DNA of 64,000 bases from positions 310,001 through 374,000 of the forward strand of contig FMBT01000293.1 in the NCBI GenBank assembly GCA_900095095.1, in the 5' to 3' direction. The notes below the pieces were generated by a model, which was not told the DNA's origin, made no database searches, and was given only the letters and a program-made list of their open reading frames with translations. Positions 48,539-61,236 of this stretch are shown here, one piece after another. The position numbers and the translations under genes were made by a program. Each line of letters starts with the position of its first letter. Within the stretch, counting starts at the first letter, position 1. This DNA is from Fragilariopsis cylindrus CCMP1102 (Eukaryota; Bacillariophyta; Bacillariophyceae; Bacillariales; Bacillariaceae).

Positions 48539-49145
48539 GGTCTGGTGCTCCTTCTTCTCTTCCTAATTTTACTATTGATGGTTATTATACTTCGAAGTAT
48601 ATCAATTGAAGAAAGAACGTCGAATATTCAATACTGTACACACAGAAAGAGAGAATGAATTATTATTTGTGAAGAATGTACAAAAAGTGATTGGAAAACG
48701 TAAGAAACATATTCTTTTTGAATGATGCATGCTGGACATGTTTTTTCGAAGCTTCCTAGTGGAATGAAATTGAAGTAATAAAGGCCTAACCCAGTCTTTA
48801 ACGTTTTTTTGACTAGTCGATTAGATTCTCATTTCAACATTACTTACTTGACATCAGTCTCACATTCACTTGCCGATCTTCAATCTTCAAACAGACAATT
48901 TTTAAATCTGCAGTCCCAACCAAGAATTCAACACATTATCATAGTACCGCGGTATCACACTTTTCTTCAACATGTTCAACTTAGTCAACTTCCAAGAAGC
49001 ACAGCAAATCAAATAACAATTTGGAAATAATTGTGGCACTTCCCCAAATGTTACGGCGTAGTTAAAAATACTATACAAATCGACAGACAGAACCTATAGG
49101 ATTGATCTATCATCATTTAAAGAAACAAAAACAGAAAAAAAGATC
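48539..49145. other. Divergent intergenic region
   Basis: Between the RAP-protein start and the DUF2358-like gene. No gene or repeat was found. Confidence 0.45.
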
Positions 49146-49268
49146 ATGATGTTCTCCAGTAGAAGAAGATGGCTGTCAACAATTTCGTTATCCACTGCGT
49201 TGTAATGGTTTGCTGCCAGAACGTATTTCTACAACGTGGTGAAATCAGCAGCAGCAGCAGCAGTACAG

Positions 49269-50466
49269 AGTTGCTATTGTTGATGGATTTTCTCCTCAAC
49301 AGTGTATAGGTCTAGGTCCAGCACGACATAACAATAAAGCAAGAATAAGGGCGGAAAGGAATAATAATAACAATAATAACAGAAGAAGAAGAACAACAAG
49401 AATAGGAATAATCTCATCCCAAGATAAATTAACTTCATCATCATCAGAAACATCAGCATCAATAAACCAAAATTCATTGACTCCAATCGAATATTGGTGT
49501 ACAACACATATAAATGTATTATATGATAGATCATTATCAATGAAATGTCCATTCTTTAGAAGACGATCAACAGATATATTAGATTCATTGTATATGATAA
49601 TGAAATTTGTTATGATACGACATAAATCATTACCATTAATTGAACGTCATCCACCGGGTTGTCGTGCTAATACTAATATGAAATTGAATATGAAACATAA
49701 AAATTTAAATATACATGATTTAGTAGAAACGATACGTATGGATTGGAAATCAGAAGAGTCAATAACATCAGCATCAACAATAACATCAAAACAACAACAA
49801 CAACAACAACAAAAACAGCTTCATAAGGGGTATTATATAACAGGACGATTAAATACAACCATATACCGTGATGATTGTTGGTTTGATGGACCTGATCCTG
49901 ATATGCCCGTTAGAGGTGTACGTAAATATTTAAATGCTGCATCACAATTATTTGATACTAAAACAAGTACAGCAGAACTTTTATCATTAGAAATTGGTGA
50001 TAATGATAGTGATGATATAAATGCAGTAGATGCAGATACTACTGCTACTACTTGTAGTGATAATGATATGAGTAGTGGAAATAATAAAAATGAATACCAA
50101 ATTCAAAAGTATGAAAATGAAAAACGAGTGGAAGATACAACAACAGCAAAAACCATCCTAACAGCATTAACAAGGAAAATAACGACACCAACAACAAGAA
50201 TAAAGAAAGAGACGAAAGCTAATATCATTGCACGATGGAGATTACAGGGTGTATTACATTTACCATGGCATCCATCATTACCTATTTGGACAGGAAAGAC
50301 GATATATCATTTAGATGAAGAACATATGATATACCGTCATGAAGAGTATTGGGATATATCTGTTCTACAAGCATTTACACAAACATTAATGCCGGAGGTT
50401 GGTAATATGATATGGAAAGAAGAAAAAGAAGGAAGAATCGCCGGTAGTGGCAGCGGCAGCAGTTGA
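49269..50466 (+). CDS. DUF2358-like (NTF2-fold) plastid-type protein
   Basis: Conserved algal and plant protein of unknown biochemical role. The recognisable part runs from YYITGRLNTTIYRDDCWFDG and PDPDMPVRGVRKYLNAASQL to the C-terminal region (IIARWRLQGVLHLPWHPSLP, GKTIYHLDEE, IYRHEEYWDIS), typical of DUF2358 and the related SnoaL/NTF2-like cone fold. An Asn/Asp-rich insertion of about 90 residues splits the domain. The open frame extends upstream to about 49269 but the N-terminus is unresolved: the first in-frame ATGs lie inside it, and an ATG at 49149 opens another frame (MFSSRRRWLSTI, leader-like). An upstream intron or one more frame break is likely. The start given is the 5' limit of visible coding, not a start codon. 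Confidence 0.7.
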
Positions 50467-50629
50467 GTAGTAATGCATAGAATAAAGAGGAAGAAAAATA
50501 AAAACTTGCTAGCTAGTCACACTTTTAATTAAATTCTAAAGTTTCAAAAATTAATATGACATATTATAGTATCATTTTTAGGTTACCTGCTATCAAGTTA
50601 CCTTACTGGCTGCTTACAGTTATCTTACA

Positions 50630-51813
50630 TCATGCAGTGTATGTACTAGTAGATAGTGAGGCAGAACCCATATGCCTAGCCAGACCAGGTTTCGGACACC
50701 AATCCATTATTTGCCATCCATTATTCATCAATTCTGCTTTACCCAACGTATACGAACCACCACCATCCTCAGGAATAGGAATATTTTCTAATCGATCTGC
50801 AAAACATAATGAACCATCTGAATTATTTTCCTTTAATACATTAGATGTAATATCAAGTAAGGAACTAGGTATACCATCATCTAAGTATATCATTACTCCC
50901 TCAAATACAAAAATTGTATGCCAATTTATTCTATCATCATTGTCTCATTATCATTATCATTTGTCTGCTGCTCGTCTGAAGAATTGTACGTAGTTTTTTT
51001 TCAACGTCAGATATGATGTTGAAATCACATGGGATAAGAGTTGGCATTGATAATATTTCTTTTTGAAGCCAAGGACGACGTTTTAGTAACCGTTGAAATA
51101 AACGTTGTTTCGCTTCAACAACATCTGGTAAATCTAATTCATATACTTGATCGACGATATTTCGTTCAAGCATTTTAACTCCACGTGTATCATAACCTGC
51201 CCCCATACAAACAAGTCGAATCATTGTTGTTGTTGGTCTGTCATATTTAATTTCACATATTTGATTATCAAGATATGCTGTTCGTAATTCTACATTACCA
51301 TGATGTAATCGGGGATAAAATTTGTGTAAACGAATAATATTCCTCCATCCTGATGGTAATAAATCATATGCTAATTTATTATCATATACCGGACTTGATT
51401 TATCATTACCCGAAAGAGATTTCCACCACATACATGCAATATTTAAACTAGAATCAGAGGGCTTACAACTATCGGTAAATGTAGTATAGGAATTAATCGT
51501 TTATGTATTTTCCATGCACGTTTCCATGTTTTAGATGATGCATTTATCTTTGTTGGTTGTACACCAAGACGTTCGGCAACGATAATCGGACAATTTTCGG
51601 TATTGTAGTGCTTTTCTCCCCGAATAAGGTTTAGATTGTTGCTATTTTTACCAGAGATTATAGCTTCCTTTCAATATGAGTATTCTTTGCATTATTATTT
51701 CTTGTCTGATGTGCCCTGTTGTTAACGCTGCTTGTACCGACAAATGCTAAAGTTGTTGTTGCTGTTATGTTCAAAAGGAAAATCAGAATAACGGCATCGA
51801 ATAATGATATCAT
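50630..51813 (-). CDS. LCM-type (leucine carboxyl methyltransferase family) SAM methyltransferase
   Basis: Predicted S-adenosylmethionine-dependent O-methyltransferase of the PPM/LCM family. The start at 51813 opens a signal peptide (AVILIFLLNITATTTLA) followed by Phe-Val, the plastid-type cleavage context. Core motifs are LVCMGAGYDTRGV (SAM loop), VYELDLPDVVEAKQRLF, TIFVFEGVMIYLDDG and SLCFADRLENIP. The C-terminus GWQIMDWCPKPGLARHMG is in the usual position. The coding sequence jumps frame about four times (near 51669-51671, 51477-51479, 50985 and 50937), each time in the sense of one missing base, two of them in T or A runs. Four breaks in 1.2 kb is the highest density here, so this may be a young pseudogene rather than only miscalled. 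The substrate (protein or small molecule) is unknown. Confidence 0.75.
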
Positions 51814-52220
51814 GATGAGCGAATCCAAAAATCCGAGTTTATCTGTTCAATGAATAGATCCAGCAAAATTATCTTCCTATGCTCTCATATTTTACTCATG
51901 TCGATGATCGGCATCGTAATCATGCATGGTGGATTATCAACACTAGCAAAATCAACTAAAAATAAAAAGGGGCGCGCAATAAAATGCGAAAAGATACGTG
52001 TCAATTTTTTCTTTTTCGACGTCAACCCGAACCGCAAAGCTTTTATGATCTGCTGGAACAAGCTTACAGCTACAGTATCACAACCATTATCAGTGCTTAC
52101 TGTACTTCAGTAATGTACTACTACGCTTGCAGCTAGAGAATAAAAGCAGGGACGAAACGTACAATAGGATCAAGTTGAAAGTCGACAAGCACGACAACAC
52201 ATACAAATACAACAAAGACA

Positions 52221-52258
<38 letters not shown>

Positions 52259-52275
52259 GAAAAAAACAGGCTATT

Positions 52276-53505
52276 ATGGTATCTCAAAATGCAGTCATCG
52301 CTGCATTCTCATCGACGGCTTTGATTAGTCTAGCACCGAATGTACTACTACTTCTATTCCCAAATTTTGCTTCTGGGGATGGACAAAATCATAGTCCTAT
52401 TCTTTCTCTCGGACAGTGTTTAGCTGCCGGTGGATTATTAGGAGATGTATTTTTACATGTTGTACCACATAATGCTGGAGGGGATCATGAAGTTGGATTA
52501 TATATATTACTTGGTTTTACAATCTTTTTGATTGTTGATATGATTATGAGATCAATTTCGGGCTCATCTGACTCTCACAACCATCAGCATGGTGGAGAAG
52601 ACAAGAAAAAGAAGAGTAAAATTGACGACGACGATGATGCGAAATCGTCATCGGCGACAATTTTGTTAAATCTAGCAGCAGACGCGTTACATAATGTGAG
52701 TAAAACAATAACAAAAATGAATTGAAATGAAATGGAACTATACTAAACAAAAGAATAATAATTCGATACGAATCCAGTCCAAAGAGAGATTGTGATAGAG
52801 AGAGAAAATGGGAAAGAACTTACGATGCAGCAATCTTATATAATCAATCTACAAAATCCTGACATATAATTCTTCTTTCAAACAACAAAATGTACACGTT
52901 TTCCCCCTCCCCTCATAGTTTACAGATGGTCTTGCCATTGGAGCAACGTTTTCTGGTTATTCTGGAAATAACGATAGCGTAATGAACTTACTTAAATCAA
53001 GAGGTGGATTAGCAACACTATCTATATTATTTCATGAAATTCCACATGAACTAGGTGATTTTGCTATATTGGTCAAACATGGATTTAGTAAGAAACAGGC
53101 TATACAAGCACAATTCGGTACGGCAGTTTCTGCTATGATCGGTACCGGTGTTGGTCTATACGTTGCTAATATTGCAGGAGATAATTTAATTCTAGTTACG
53201 GCAGGGGATTTGTTTATTTAGCAACTGTAAATATTCTACCAGAGATATTAAATGAAAAATCTTCACTACGATTCCGATTGGCACAGATTTTATTTTTCGG
53301 TATTGGTATTGCCTTTTTGTATGCAGTTAGTTTGTTGGAAGAAATGGAGGGAGGACATTCTGGGCATGGGCATAGTCATGGACATCAGCATCACGAACAT
53401 CATGATCACAGTCAACATCCTAACGAACCCACCGACCATGTTCATTACGATCATCATGCTGAAGTCCATGATGATCATCACAATCACGATCATGCCGAAT
53501 TATAA
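52276..53505 (+). CDS. ZIP-family zinc transporter (SLC39A7/13-like)
   Basis: Metal ion importer or organelle exporter of the LZT/KE4 branch. Exons are 52276-52695 and from 52919, joined as [13 protein letters not shown], which forms the HNFTDG metal motif. The second signature [10 protein letters not shown] matches the HEXPHE motif of this branch. Helices include [20 protein letters not shown] and [14 protein letters not shown]. There is one His/Asp-rich loop ([15 protein letters not shown]) and a long His-rich C-terminal tail ([19 protein letters not shown]). The frame slips by one base at 53204-53207 within [19 protein letters not shown]; one extra G restores it. Location (ER/Golgi or plasma membrane) is inferred. 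A His-rich metal-binding gene lies 6 kb away. Confidence 0.9.
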
Positions 53506-53701
53506 ACAAATTCAAGATAGAACATTAAAAATTAAGAAGTGGGATAACATAAGATAAATTTGGACTACAATATCCTACGCTTAATGACAAAAGTTTAGCT
53601 GCATCAATTAGACCTTCCCATTACTTTAATAATCGTCGTTGACTATGATGATGGATCATGAACAATCATCGCCGATGATTATGATAATGATCAGTTTCTA
53701 A

Positions 53702-56179
53702 TCAAGTATCCATCAACTCATCTTCAAAATCTGCGGCAAAGTCGTCATCGTCACTATCATTAGAGCTACCCTCACTGGAATTTTCTATGTTCGATTGTTT
53801 AAGTATGTTGTTCTGTATGGGTCGATTTTGAGTCACTCCTGTTCCTTGGTGCATCAGGAATGGATTTACATCGCGTAGAGATATACTCCAGTAACATTCC
53901 ATTAGCCAAGCTGATTTCAATACCATACACCCCGGTGTTCTCCTTGCTGACAAAACTTTGTCTGTTCCATCTTTTGCGGCGACGACGTGCGTCACGTTAT
54001 AGTCCACTGTATCTTGCGTCTAGCATAAATTGAAGAACAAGAGTAGAAAATTTGCCAAAAAGGTTAGATAATATATAGAAGGCATCGATAAATAATAATC
54101 AGTAGGCGTATAATTGATAGAAAAAACATTTGTTCCACACGAAAATATTTCCTACCTTGGCACCCAGATTTTGCGCGTATCGCACAAACGGTGGTCTTGC
54201 TTTAAGAAAACTAGCGGATTGCCTATGAAGTGGCACGAGACCACTCAATACCATCTTTGACCCCATCAAGATTTCTTGTCTCATAATTTTTAATGTCTCA
54301 GGAACAGTTGTTCGTTTCCCTTCTGAGCTTTGCCTGTAGTATCGTTCGTGTAAGTCTTCTAAAATCCGCTTCGTCCACAGTAACTGTTTATCAGTTTCGA
54401 TTTTGGATCTGATTCACTATCAGGTCCAGAACCAGACAGGTCTACACCGGATGCATTATTGATATCAGCGAAGCCAACAAAGGGCTTCCAATGGTATGGT
54501 TTCACTAGGAGCAAGTTATCTGGTGGTTCTCCTTTGATCGTCTTATCACTATTATCTTTAGCATTAGCCCAAACGTCTTCTCGATCATCAACGACTGCTG
54601 ACATTGTTCCGCCGCAAGGGAATATCCGTTTCAGACTTTTTACATCTCGACCTAAATCACCCACATCAGTTCGCGATACAATGCGACTACCGAATACTTG
54701 TTGTCGTAGTTCCCTAGCTTTGAGCTCTAAATCTTCAGCCGAACGCAATCCCGACTGCATGCTTTCTAGCTTTTCTTTGGTCATGTGGTCGCTCTTATTT
54801 CCATCTCCCTCATCGTCGTTTACAGATTCGCTAAATCCAAAAGATACTTTCTTTCGCTTCTTGGATGGTTCCTTTATTTCATTGTCGTGCCCTTTCTTTT
54901 CTCCTTCTCCGGGAGGTATTTGATCAATAGTTCGTTTTTTGTCATCTTTCAGACCTTGATTCTTAGCGTATTCCGCCTCGGCCATTTTTACTTGATAACG
55001 TAATCGATCCAAGTCTTCAGAATCCATATTAGATCCTGCCATATTCCGACAAAGAACCATAGCAATCTCCTCAGCATATTGTCGGGTCCCTGCAGTATAT
55101 ACCGTTAATTCGTACATGCCTTGAACCCCCAGCAAAAATTGTTTCACATGCGGCCTCAATTTGACGTAATGTTGCGACCACATATGTGCACGTTGAGGAT
55201 CAAATCCAGCGATCGTAGCAGGATCGGCGCCTTCAAACATAGGTAGGCTAATAGTCCGAATATCTCCACATGCTACAGCTTGTGGACTGGCGGGGTCCAG
55301 GTATTGTCTTGCCCTTGCGTCTGATGTGGCATGTACTAAAGTGTGATCCAAGTCCAACACAAGGGAGAGACATTTTTTTTCGAAGAGCCGTCCAGAATCA
55401 ACGAGTCCTATATTCTGACTTTCTCGGTGAGAAACTGTCATAGTTATCCCCCCTTCGACCGTAATCTGAGAGGTTTTATTGTCAGAATTAATTACATTAC
55501 CTGTCGATAATTTACTTTCATTTTCCTTCAAAGAAGCTCTGGTGGTCCCACAAACTACGCACATCCCATCTACGAATGTTGGATGCAAACACTCTTCGAT
55601 GACCCCAATAGATAATTTTTTCTGTTGGTGTTCTTCTGTACTGCTGCTATAGATTCGGAGCAATCCAGTCACTGGAGCTCGAATGGGTATGGATTGTTTT
55701 TCTTTGGAGGTGATGGAAGTTGAAGCTGTATCTGATAAGAATTCCTTCTCAGTTGATGTGATAGGTGATGATTCTGCACGGCCAATCTCTGCCAATGATT
55801 CCGTTCTATTCTTCGCCGCTAACAAGTTCTTTAAACTTGGGACCGCTGACTTTTTTGTTGATGATGTACTGCTAGATGTTCTTTTATTGTCCTTGCTTTC
55901 CACAGCAGTAGTAGCAGCAGCAGCAGCTCCTTTTTTCTTTCGCGTGGGCCGTTTGTGCTTTGTTGTGACAGCGACTGCTGTCGCAGTAGTTTTGCCATGA
56001 TCAGTATTGCTTCTTTTACAAACAAATGCAATCGTTTCACCTGCACGTACAGATGATCCAGAACTGACCGTCCATTTTTCAACTACCCAGTCTTCACCCG
56101 GTAATAAAATATCCGTCTTCAAAGGTGGTCGGCATTCGTCATCGCCTCCACCCTCGTTTGGCTGGGTGTTCGTTGGCAT
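53702..56179 (-). CDS. FCP1-type RNA polymerase II CTD phosphatase
   Basis: Nuclear phosphatase that removes phosphate from Ser residues of the Pol II C-terminal domain and recycles the enzyme. Exons are 56179-54156 and 54019-53702, joined as AK|TQDTVDYNVTHVV. Domains in order: a biotinyl-like N-terminal fold (GEDWVVEKWTVSSGSSVRAG), a Cys pair (GMCVVCG), the FCPH catalytic domain with DxDxT (LVLDLDHTLVHA), LRPHVKQFLLGVQGMYELTV and TAGTRQYAEEIA, VVDDREDVW and, after a helical stretch, a BRCT domain (MVLSGLVPLHRQ to GCMVLKSAWLMECYWS). An acidic tail closes the protein, as in other FCP1s. One base is missing near 54394-54396 (SK-TDKQLLWTKRILEDLHERYY), restored by one more A. Confidence 0.94.
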
Positions 56180-57553
56180 TTTCTTCTAACTCTTGTCCGA
56201 TGCAATCTATGATCTCTCTTTCTTTCTTTAATTTGTAATACTTATCTCTTCCTTTTCTCTTCTTCATACCCTCTCGTGGCAAAAGAAGGGAGGTCGATTG
56301 AATGGGAAAAGGATATTCATATCATTGTACTGTACAGTATAATCATCAAAAGCAACATCAATGTAACGCCACCAAAAGAAAATTATTCTCTCATTTGAAA
56401 TTTTTGAGGGGGCTACGGTAATGTCAAAAAGTCAAATCTTTATGTCTTGGTCCTAGTAGTACAGTAGTACAGTAGTACCCAAAACTAAGTGGGATGTGTA
56501 TCTATATTAATATTTGGTTTTATTCCATCTCTCACTACTACAAGTACAGTACAATAGGCAAAAAATCGCAAAGGTCATACTGTTCTGCATAATAATATAG
56601 AGCTTGTGGCAATGATCAAGAAGCCAAAGAGTACGAAAACTAGATATACACATAGTTTTGGTAAACAAATATAAATAGTATTAGCTAGTTAATAATAATA
56701 ATATTAGTACACTCCTTTAATAGTAAGCCCCTATCTATCTTTTGATCTTGAATTGTGCAAATATGGTTCTTAAATCCAGGGACAACACAAAATTCAGCCA
56801 GTCACAGTGCATGCACAGAGTTTCAGTATCAAAATCAAGATCAAAGATCAGATACGTAAGCTTCATCGGCCTGAGCCTCAGCAAAAAGTACCATAAACCA
56901 CATCTCTAACATCATTTGTCTACTTGCCTCTGTGACCGACCGGCATACAACTCATTTTCAACAACTAGCATCCTAGCATGGCATGGTTGGTCTTCCTTTT
57001 ATAGACTTATCATCCGCTAGGGAAGGGGTAATCTACCACTATTATGTATAGGCTTATACAAAGATAGAATAGAAAGGTCAATAGTGATACGTAAATATTA
57101 TATCATCGTAGATAAATTATGATGCGTATTGAGCAAGGATGGGAGTAAGGAGATATTTGTGACTAGGTCAATCCCAGTACACTGCTTCATATTCACACCA
57201 ACCATGCAACTGTGCTACTTTTGGAGGGACGACAATTATGTATGTATTTTAGCTGATGCTTTTACAAACAGATTATGCAGTTGCTACTCATCCACATTTC
57301 TGTTAGTCTAACCATTCAAAATCTAAGGGATTTTCCACATAAAAAGTCATATTGAATATTTATTTTATCCATAGAGTTATTATTCAATTTGTAGATAGAA
57401 AATAATTTCTAGTAGCTAGATCTCTAGAATGCTTTAATTCCTCCAGAAGAATGCAATAGATATCTTTCTTTAGTTCCAATACTAAGCTGGTTACTTCTGG
57501 TTACATCTCAAAACATCCTGCAACTGGTTGGAAACCTGGCCAAGTTTTTTTTT
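56180..57553. other. Long intergenic region
   Basis: AT-rich, with a GTAGTACA repeat at about 56453-56478 and scattered TAATAATA. Short frames near 57129 look random. Nothing else was recognised. Confidence 0.5.
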
Positions 57554-59001
57554 TCAATTTGGCCGTTCCGTGGAAAGATTACCCATATCATCTTCGTACA
57601 ATTGAACTTTTCGTGATGTACTTCGTGGTGCTAAATCTTGCTGATTTGGTGGAGATTTCATAGTTCCACCTGTGGTATCCACTGGTGTAATTTCTGGTAC
57701 AGGAGCAGTAACAGCAATTTCATTATATTCTTCGTCATCGCTTGGTAAGGAAAGCGGAGCAGGTTCTCGTTGTGGCTCGTTGTCAAGTAAAGTTACAGCA
57801 CCCGTATCAGTATTCATCATTACAGGTTCAGGTATTGATTCAAAACTATCGATGCCATCTCTAATGTCAACTAATATTTCTGGTTCATTCTTCCAATTTC
57901 CATCTCTCATAGGATCAAAGATACTATCTAAAGTAACTTGCCCATTAGCTCTTAAATTAGGTACTTTCGCATCCGCACCTTCTTCATAAAAATCTTCTGC
58001 GGCAGTTGAATCGGTATATGTAATAATACATCTCATACCAGCACTTTTTGCTGCACGTAATCCAACAGCAGAATCTTCAATGACGACACATTTTTTAGGA
58101 TCGTTAATCCCTAACCGATTCCGTGCTTCATTATAGATCATAGGACTTGGTTTCTTTTCACTAACATCATCACCTAGTATACATACATCTAACGAACGTA
58201 CTCTATCCGGTCCAAGTGTTACGTCAAGAACTTTTGTTACAGCTTCTTTTGTTGATGCCGAACAAACACCAACTGCAATCGACTTGGATTGTATAGCTTC
58301 ATCCATTAACTCTAAAATTCCTGGACGTGTTTCGGCATTTTCTTCGACCGTTTCTTTGTACAATCCAGTTTTATTTGCTTGTAAATCATCAATTAATGCA
58401 TTTAACTTCTCAATACCTTCTTTTGTATCTAAATCTTGTTTATTCCATTGTTGATCCCCCGCAACAATTTTCACGTCAACAACATCATCCCCGTAAATAT
58501 TATTTAATACCTCCTTAAAGTAATGGCGCATTTTCGGCTTACCACCACCAACACTGTTCTGTAAATATCATAATATTCGACGGACCAAACAACAGGATCT
58601 TCACTTATCGCTAAATTTGAATTACCTGCTACTGCTCGACTAGTAACAACCTTAACACCGGCCTCATAGAAGGCACGGTTATATGCCTTTCTATGTAATT
58701 CTTCTGTTTCTAATATAACACCATCACAATCAAACAGTAGAGCAAATTCATATGCTGCTGTTGCTGGAGGAGGGTTGTTGTTGTTGTTGTTGTGTTGTTT
58801 GTTGTTGTTTTTCCTGCGATTCCGATCCCTCGCAAACAACACCGTTTTCGTCGTCGTAGTCTTCGTTTTCGACGACGAAAACACCGAAGTTACGAGTGGA
58901 CGACGATTATTTGAAAAAGCGTCTATCTGAACGATACTAGGTATCGAACAGATACATAGCATGAAGAAGTTCGAAAGAAGGATCGTTTTTGTTGTCATCA
59001 T
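57554..59001 (-). CDS. CbbY-like HAD hydrolase, plastid-targeted
   Basis: Haloacid dehalogenase-fold sugar-phosphate phosphatase. CbbY-type enzymes hydrolyse xylulose-1,5-bisphosphate, a Rubisco inhibitor. A signal peptide (FFMLCICSIPSIVQIDA) followed by Phe-Ser-Asn gives the plastid Ala|Phe motif. HAD motif I is LLFDCDGVILETEELH, the cap follows, motif II is in VGVCSASTKEAV, motif III Lys in SEKKPSP and motif IV in CVVIEDSAVGLRAAKSAGM. A C-terminal extension of about 110 residues rich in Glu/Pro/Ser is extra to the family. The frame slips by one base at 58563-58565 inside EYYDI-LQNSVGGGKPKMRHYF; one extra T restores it. Plastid role and substrate are inferred from family and targeting. Confidence 0.88.
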
Positions 59002-59951
59002 CGTATCGGAAATTTATATTTTATCTTGTCTCTTGTTGTCTTTGCTCAAAGATCGATTCATTTTTTGTCTGTCATTTGTCATTATTGCATTTCAATTTTC
59101 TTGGGGTCGAACTTTCCAAATATCCTTTATTGAGACTTGGCAAAAACAAAAACACAAATTCAAGCAACGCACGTCATCGGTGTAAAGTACTGAGTCGTGC
59201 TCGTGACTTGCTGATTGTTTTAACAAAGCAGAAATCAAAAATACAAGAGAGAGAGAGAGAGTATATTATTCTTACTACTGTAGTAGTTAGTCTATGTCCG
59301 TTGGAAAAAATTTAGCATATTTAGCAATCTTACAACATACTCAGATTTCTTCCTTGATAATATTCCAAAGCTGCCAGCCAGAAAAGCTTAGGATAAATGT
59401 AATTAATATAGTACATTTCATCAAATTATTTCCACACACTGTTGATCTAGCTAGTCAAGGAATTGCTAGCACAACACTTGCCAAAACCTTAAAATAATGT
59501 TGTCATTGTTAATATGTTCATTAATTTTCTTTGGAGTGTGATATACACCACGATCAAGTATGTAGTGTTTGTTGCCTATTACTTGTTATGAACAACAACA
59601 CTTATTTCAATCAGTTTGATTGATACAATAAAAGATCATTGATTATCCATTGCAAGATTATCTAAAGTGCTAGAAAATAGTTGGAATGAATCGTAAAATG
59701 ATCAGTACTCTATGGAAAAATTATAGAGTGCCTGTGCTGTGATACTACCTTAATGAATATTGTTGTATTATTATTATTATTATTATTATTTTATTTAAAC
59801 GCTCGTATTTTTTTATTAGCAAGAAAAGAAGCAATGTAGGTATGATGTGATTTACAACCATTTATCCGTACAAGATTGTATCGTATCAAACCGTGTTACA
59901 ATGGTTTATATTTTTCTAACTTCGTCAAAAATATCTACTTTTCTAAACACT
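59002..59951. other. Intergenic region
   Basis: Contains a GA repeat (59248-59260) and an ATT run (about 59765-59791). No gene, RNA or mobile element is recognised. Confidence 0.5.
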
Positions 59952-61236
59952 CTAATTTCCGGTGTTCCATTCAAGTGCCATGGGATCCCCAGCTTCCGTT
60001 TTCTCCTTTTTATCAGCGTGCTTGTGTTCGTGATCACTATTGTATTGGAAAGAAGAGAAAAATAGGAAGAAGAAAAAACGTTCAAAATGGTGTGATGTCA
60101 GTCAAGTGGGGGTCGGTGTCGGTGTTACAATTCTTATTATGAAAACGTCGACCACAGATTATGTTCGCAAGACCAATGATAAGACTTACTGATGATCATG
60201 TTTGACTTCCTCCTTCTTATCGTGGTTGCATCCATGGTCATGCTTATGTTCGCTGTGTGTATGTAGAAGAAAACAAAAATTAGAAACATCGCATTAGAAT
60301 GAAAGTGCAATTTTTGATAGTTCATTTTTGTTGGATACCAATGCAATTATGCTTTAAAGGGAAAAATGAAAAACAACACTCACTGATGATCATGGCTGGG
60401 TTCGGGTTCAGGCTCGTGCTTATGCTCGTGCTTGTGTTCGTGGCCAGAACAGCTACTTGTTCCAATGAAGGAAAGAAAGAAAGAAAAGACGTAAGTAAAA
60501 AAGACGGACGACAAAAATCAGATCAGCACACTATTATGGTTTCATTTTTCAGGCACGTCCGCCATATGGACCATTCTGTACATTTCTTTTACAACGACAT
60601 ACAATAGCCATAGACAAAAATTTCTATATAATGTAGCGGGTGCACGTACTCTCCGTGTTCGTGTTTTTCCTCGGATTTTCCATGGTCATGTCCGTGTCCG
60701 TCGGATTTTCCATGGTCGTGTTTTTCCTCGGATTTTCCATGGTCATGTCCGTGTTCGTGTCCGTCGGATTTTCCATGGTCGTGTCCGCAAGATTTTCCAT
60801 GTTCGTGCCCGTGTTCGTGTTCGTCGGATTTCCCATGGTCGTGTCCGTGTTCGTCTCCATGCTCCGTCGAATCGTGTCCACTATTTGAGTTTATTTCATT
60901 TTTGAAGAGTTGTATGGAAAGAAGAAAAAACAGAATTTTAGGCTCAATTATCATTAATCCCCTCGAATCAAGGTTCACATTCGACATTATAGTAGAAAGT
61001 TAAGAAGCAAATGTTGTCCTCAAATATATACATATATATACGTACTGGTCCGCCGTGCACGCTGTGTCTCCATGGTAATGAGCATTCGGTTCACCATCTC
61101 GAAGGCCTAGGATTTCACCATCCTTTTCCTTCAATTCCGCTCTTAACGTTCCGATGTACCCACGCAGAATCACCTGTTGAGCAGGAGTTAATTCTCCAAG
61201 ACAATCTTTTACTTTTTGAGGGATAGGATCGAGCAT
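59952..61236 (-). CDS. His-rich metal-binding protein encoded by modular phase-2 exons
   Basis: Predicted soluble metal chaperone or buffer (Zn, Ni, Cu or Co) of 212 aa. Five exons: 61236-61046, 60880-60650, 60452-60384, 60252-60190 and 60036-59952. Every intron is phase 2, and exons 2-4 are whole-codon cassettes (231, 69 and 63 nt). Exon 1 encodes a helical head (MLDPIPQKVKDCLGELTPAQ, then a Lys/Glu coiled-coil-like stretch) ending NAHYHGDTACTAD. Exon 2 holds about ten HGHDHGKS-like repeats, with one Cys. Exons 3-5 give CSGHEHKHEHKHEPEP, HDHHEHKHDHGCNHDKK and HDHEHKHADKKEK, and the C-terminus is GDPMALEWNTGN. No signal peptide is seen. The metal and partner cannot be assigned, but the ZIP transporter 6 kb away also has a His-rich tail. 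No frame problems were found. Confidence 0.85.

Noticed and set aside
51850-52113. Small 87-aa frame with a signal-like start, divergent from the methyltransferase
   Set aside because: Its start lies only 36 bp from the other gene's ATG, it has no family resemblance, and its tail is low quality. It could be real but is not supported.
60640-60888. Antisense frame rich in Phe, Ser and Val over the His-rich exon
   Set aside because: The complement of the GHDHG repeat and not a membrane protein gene.
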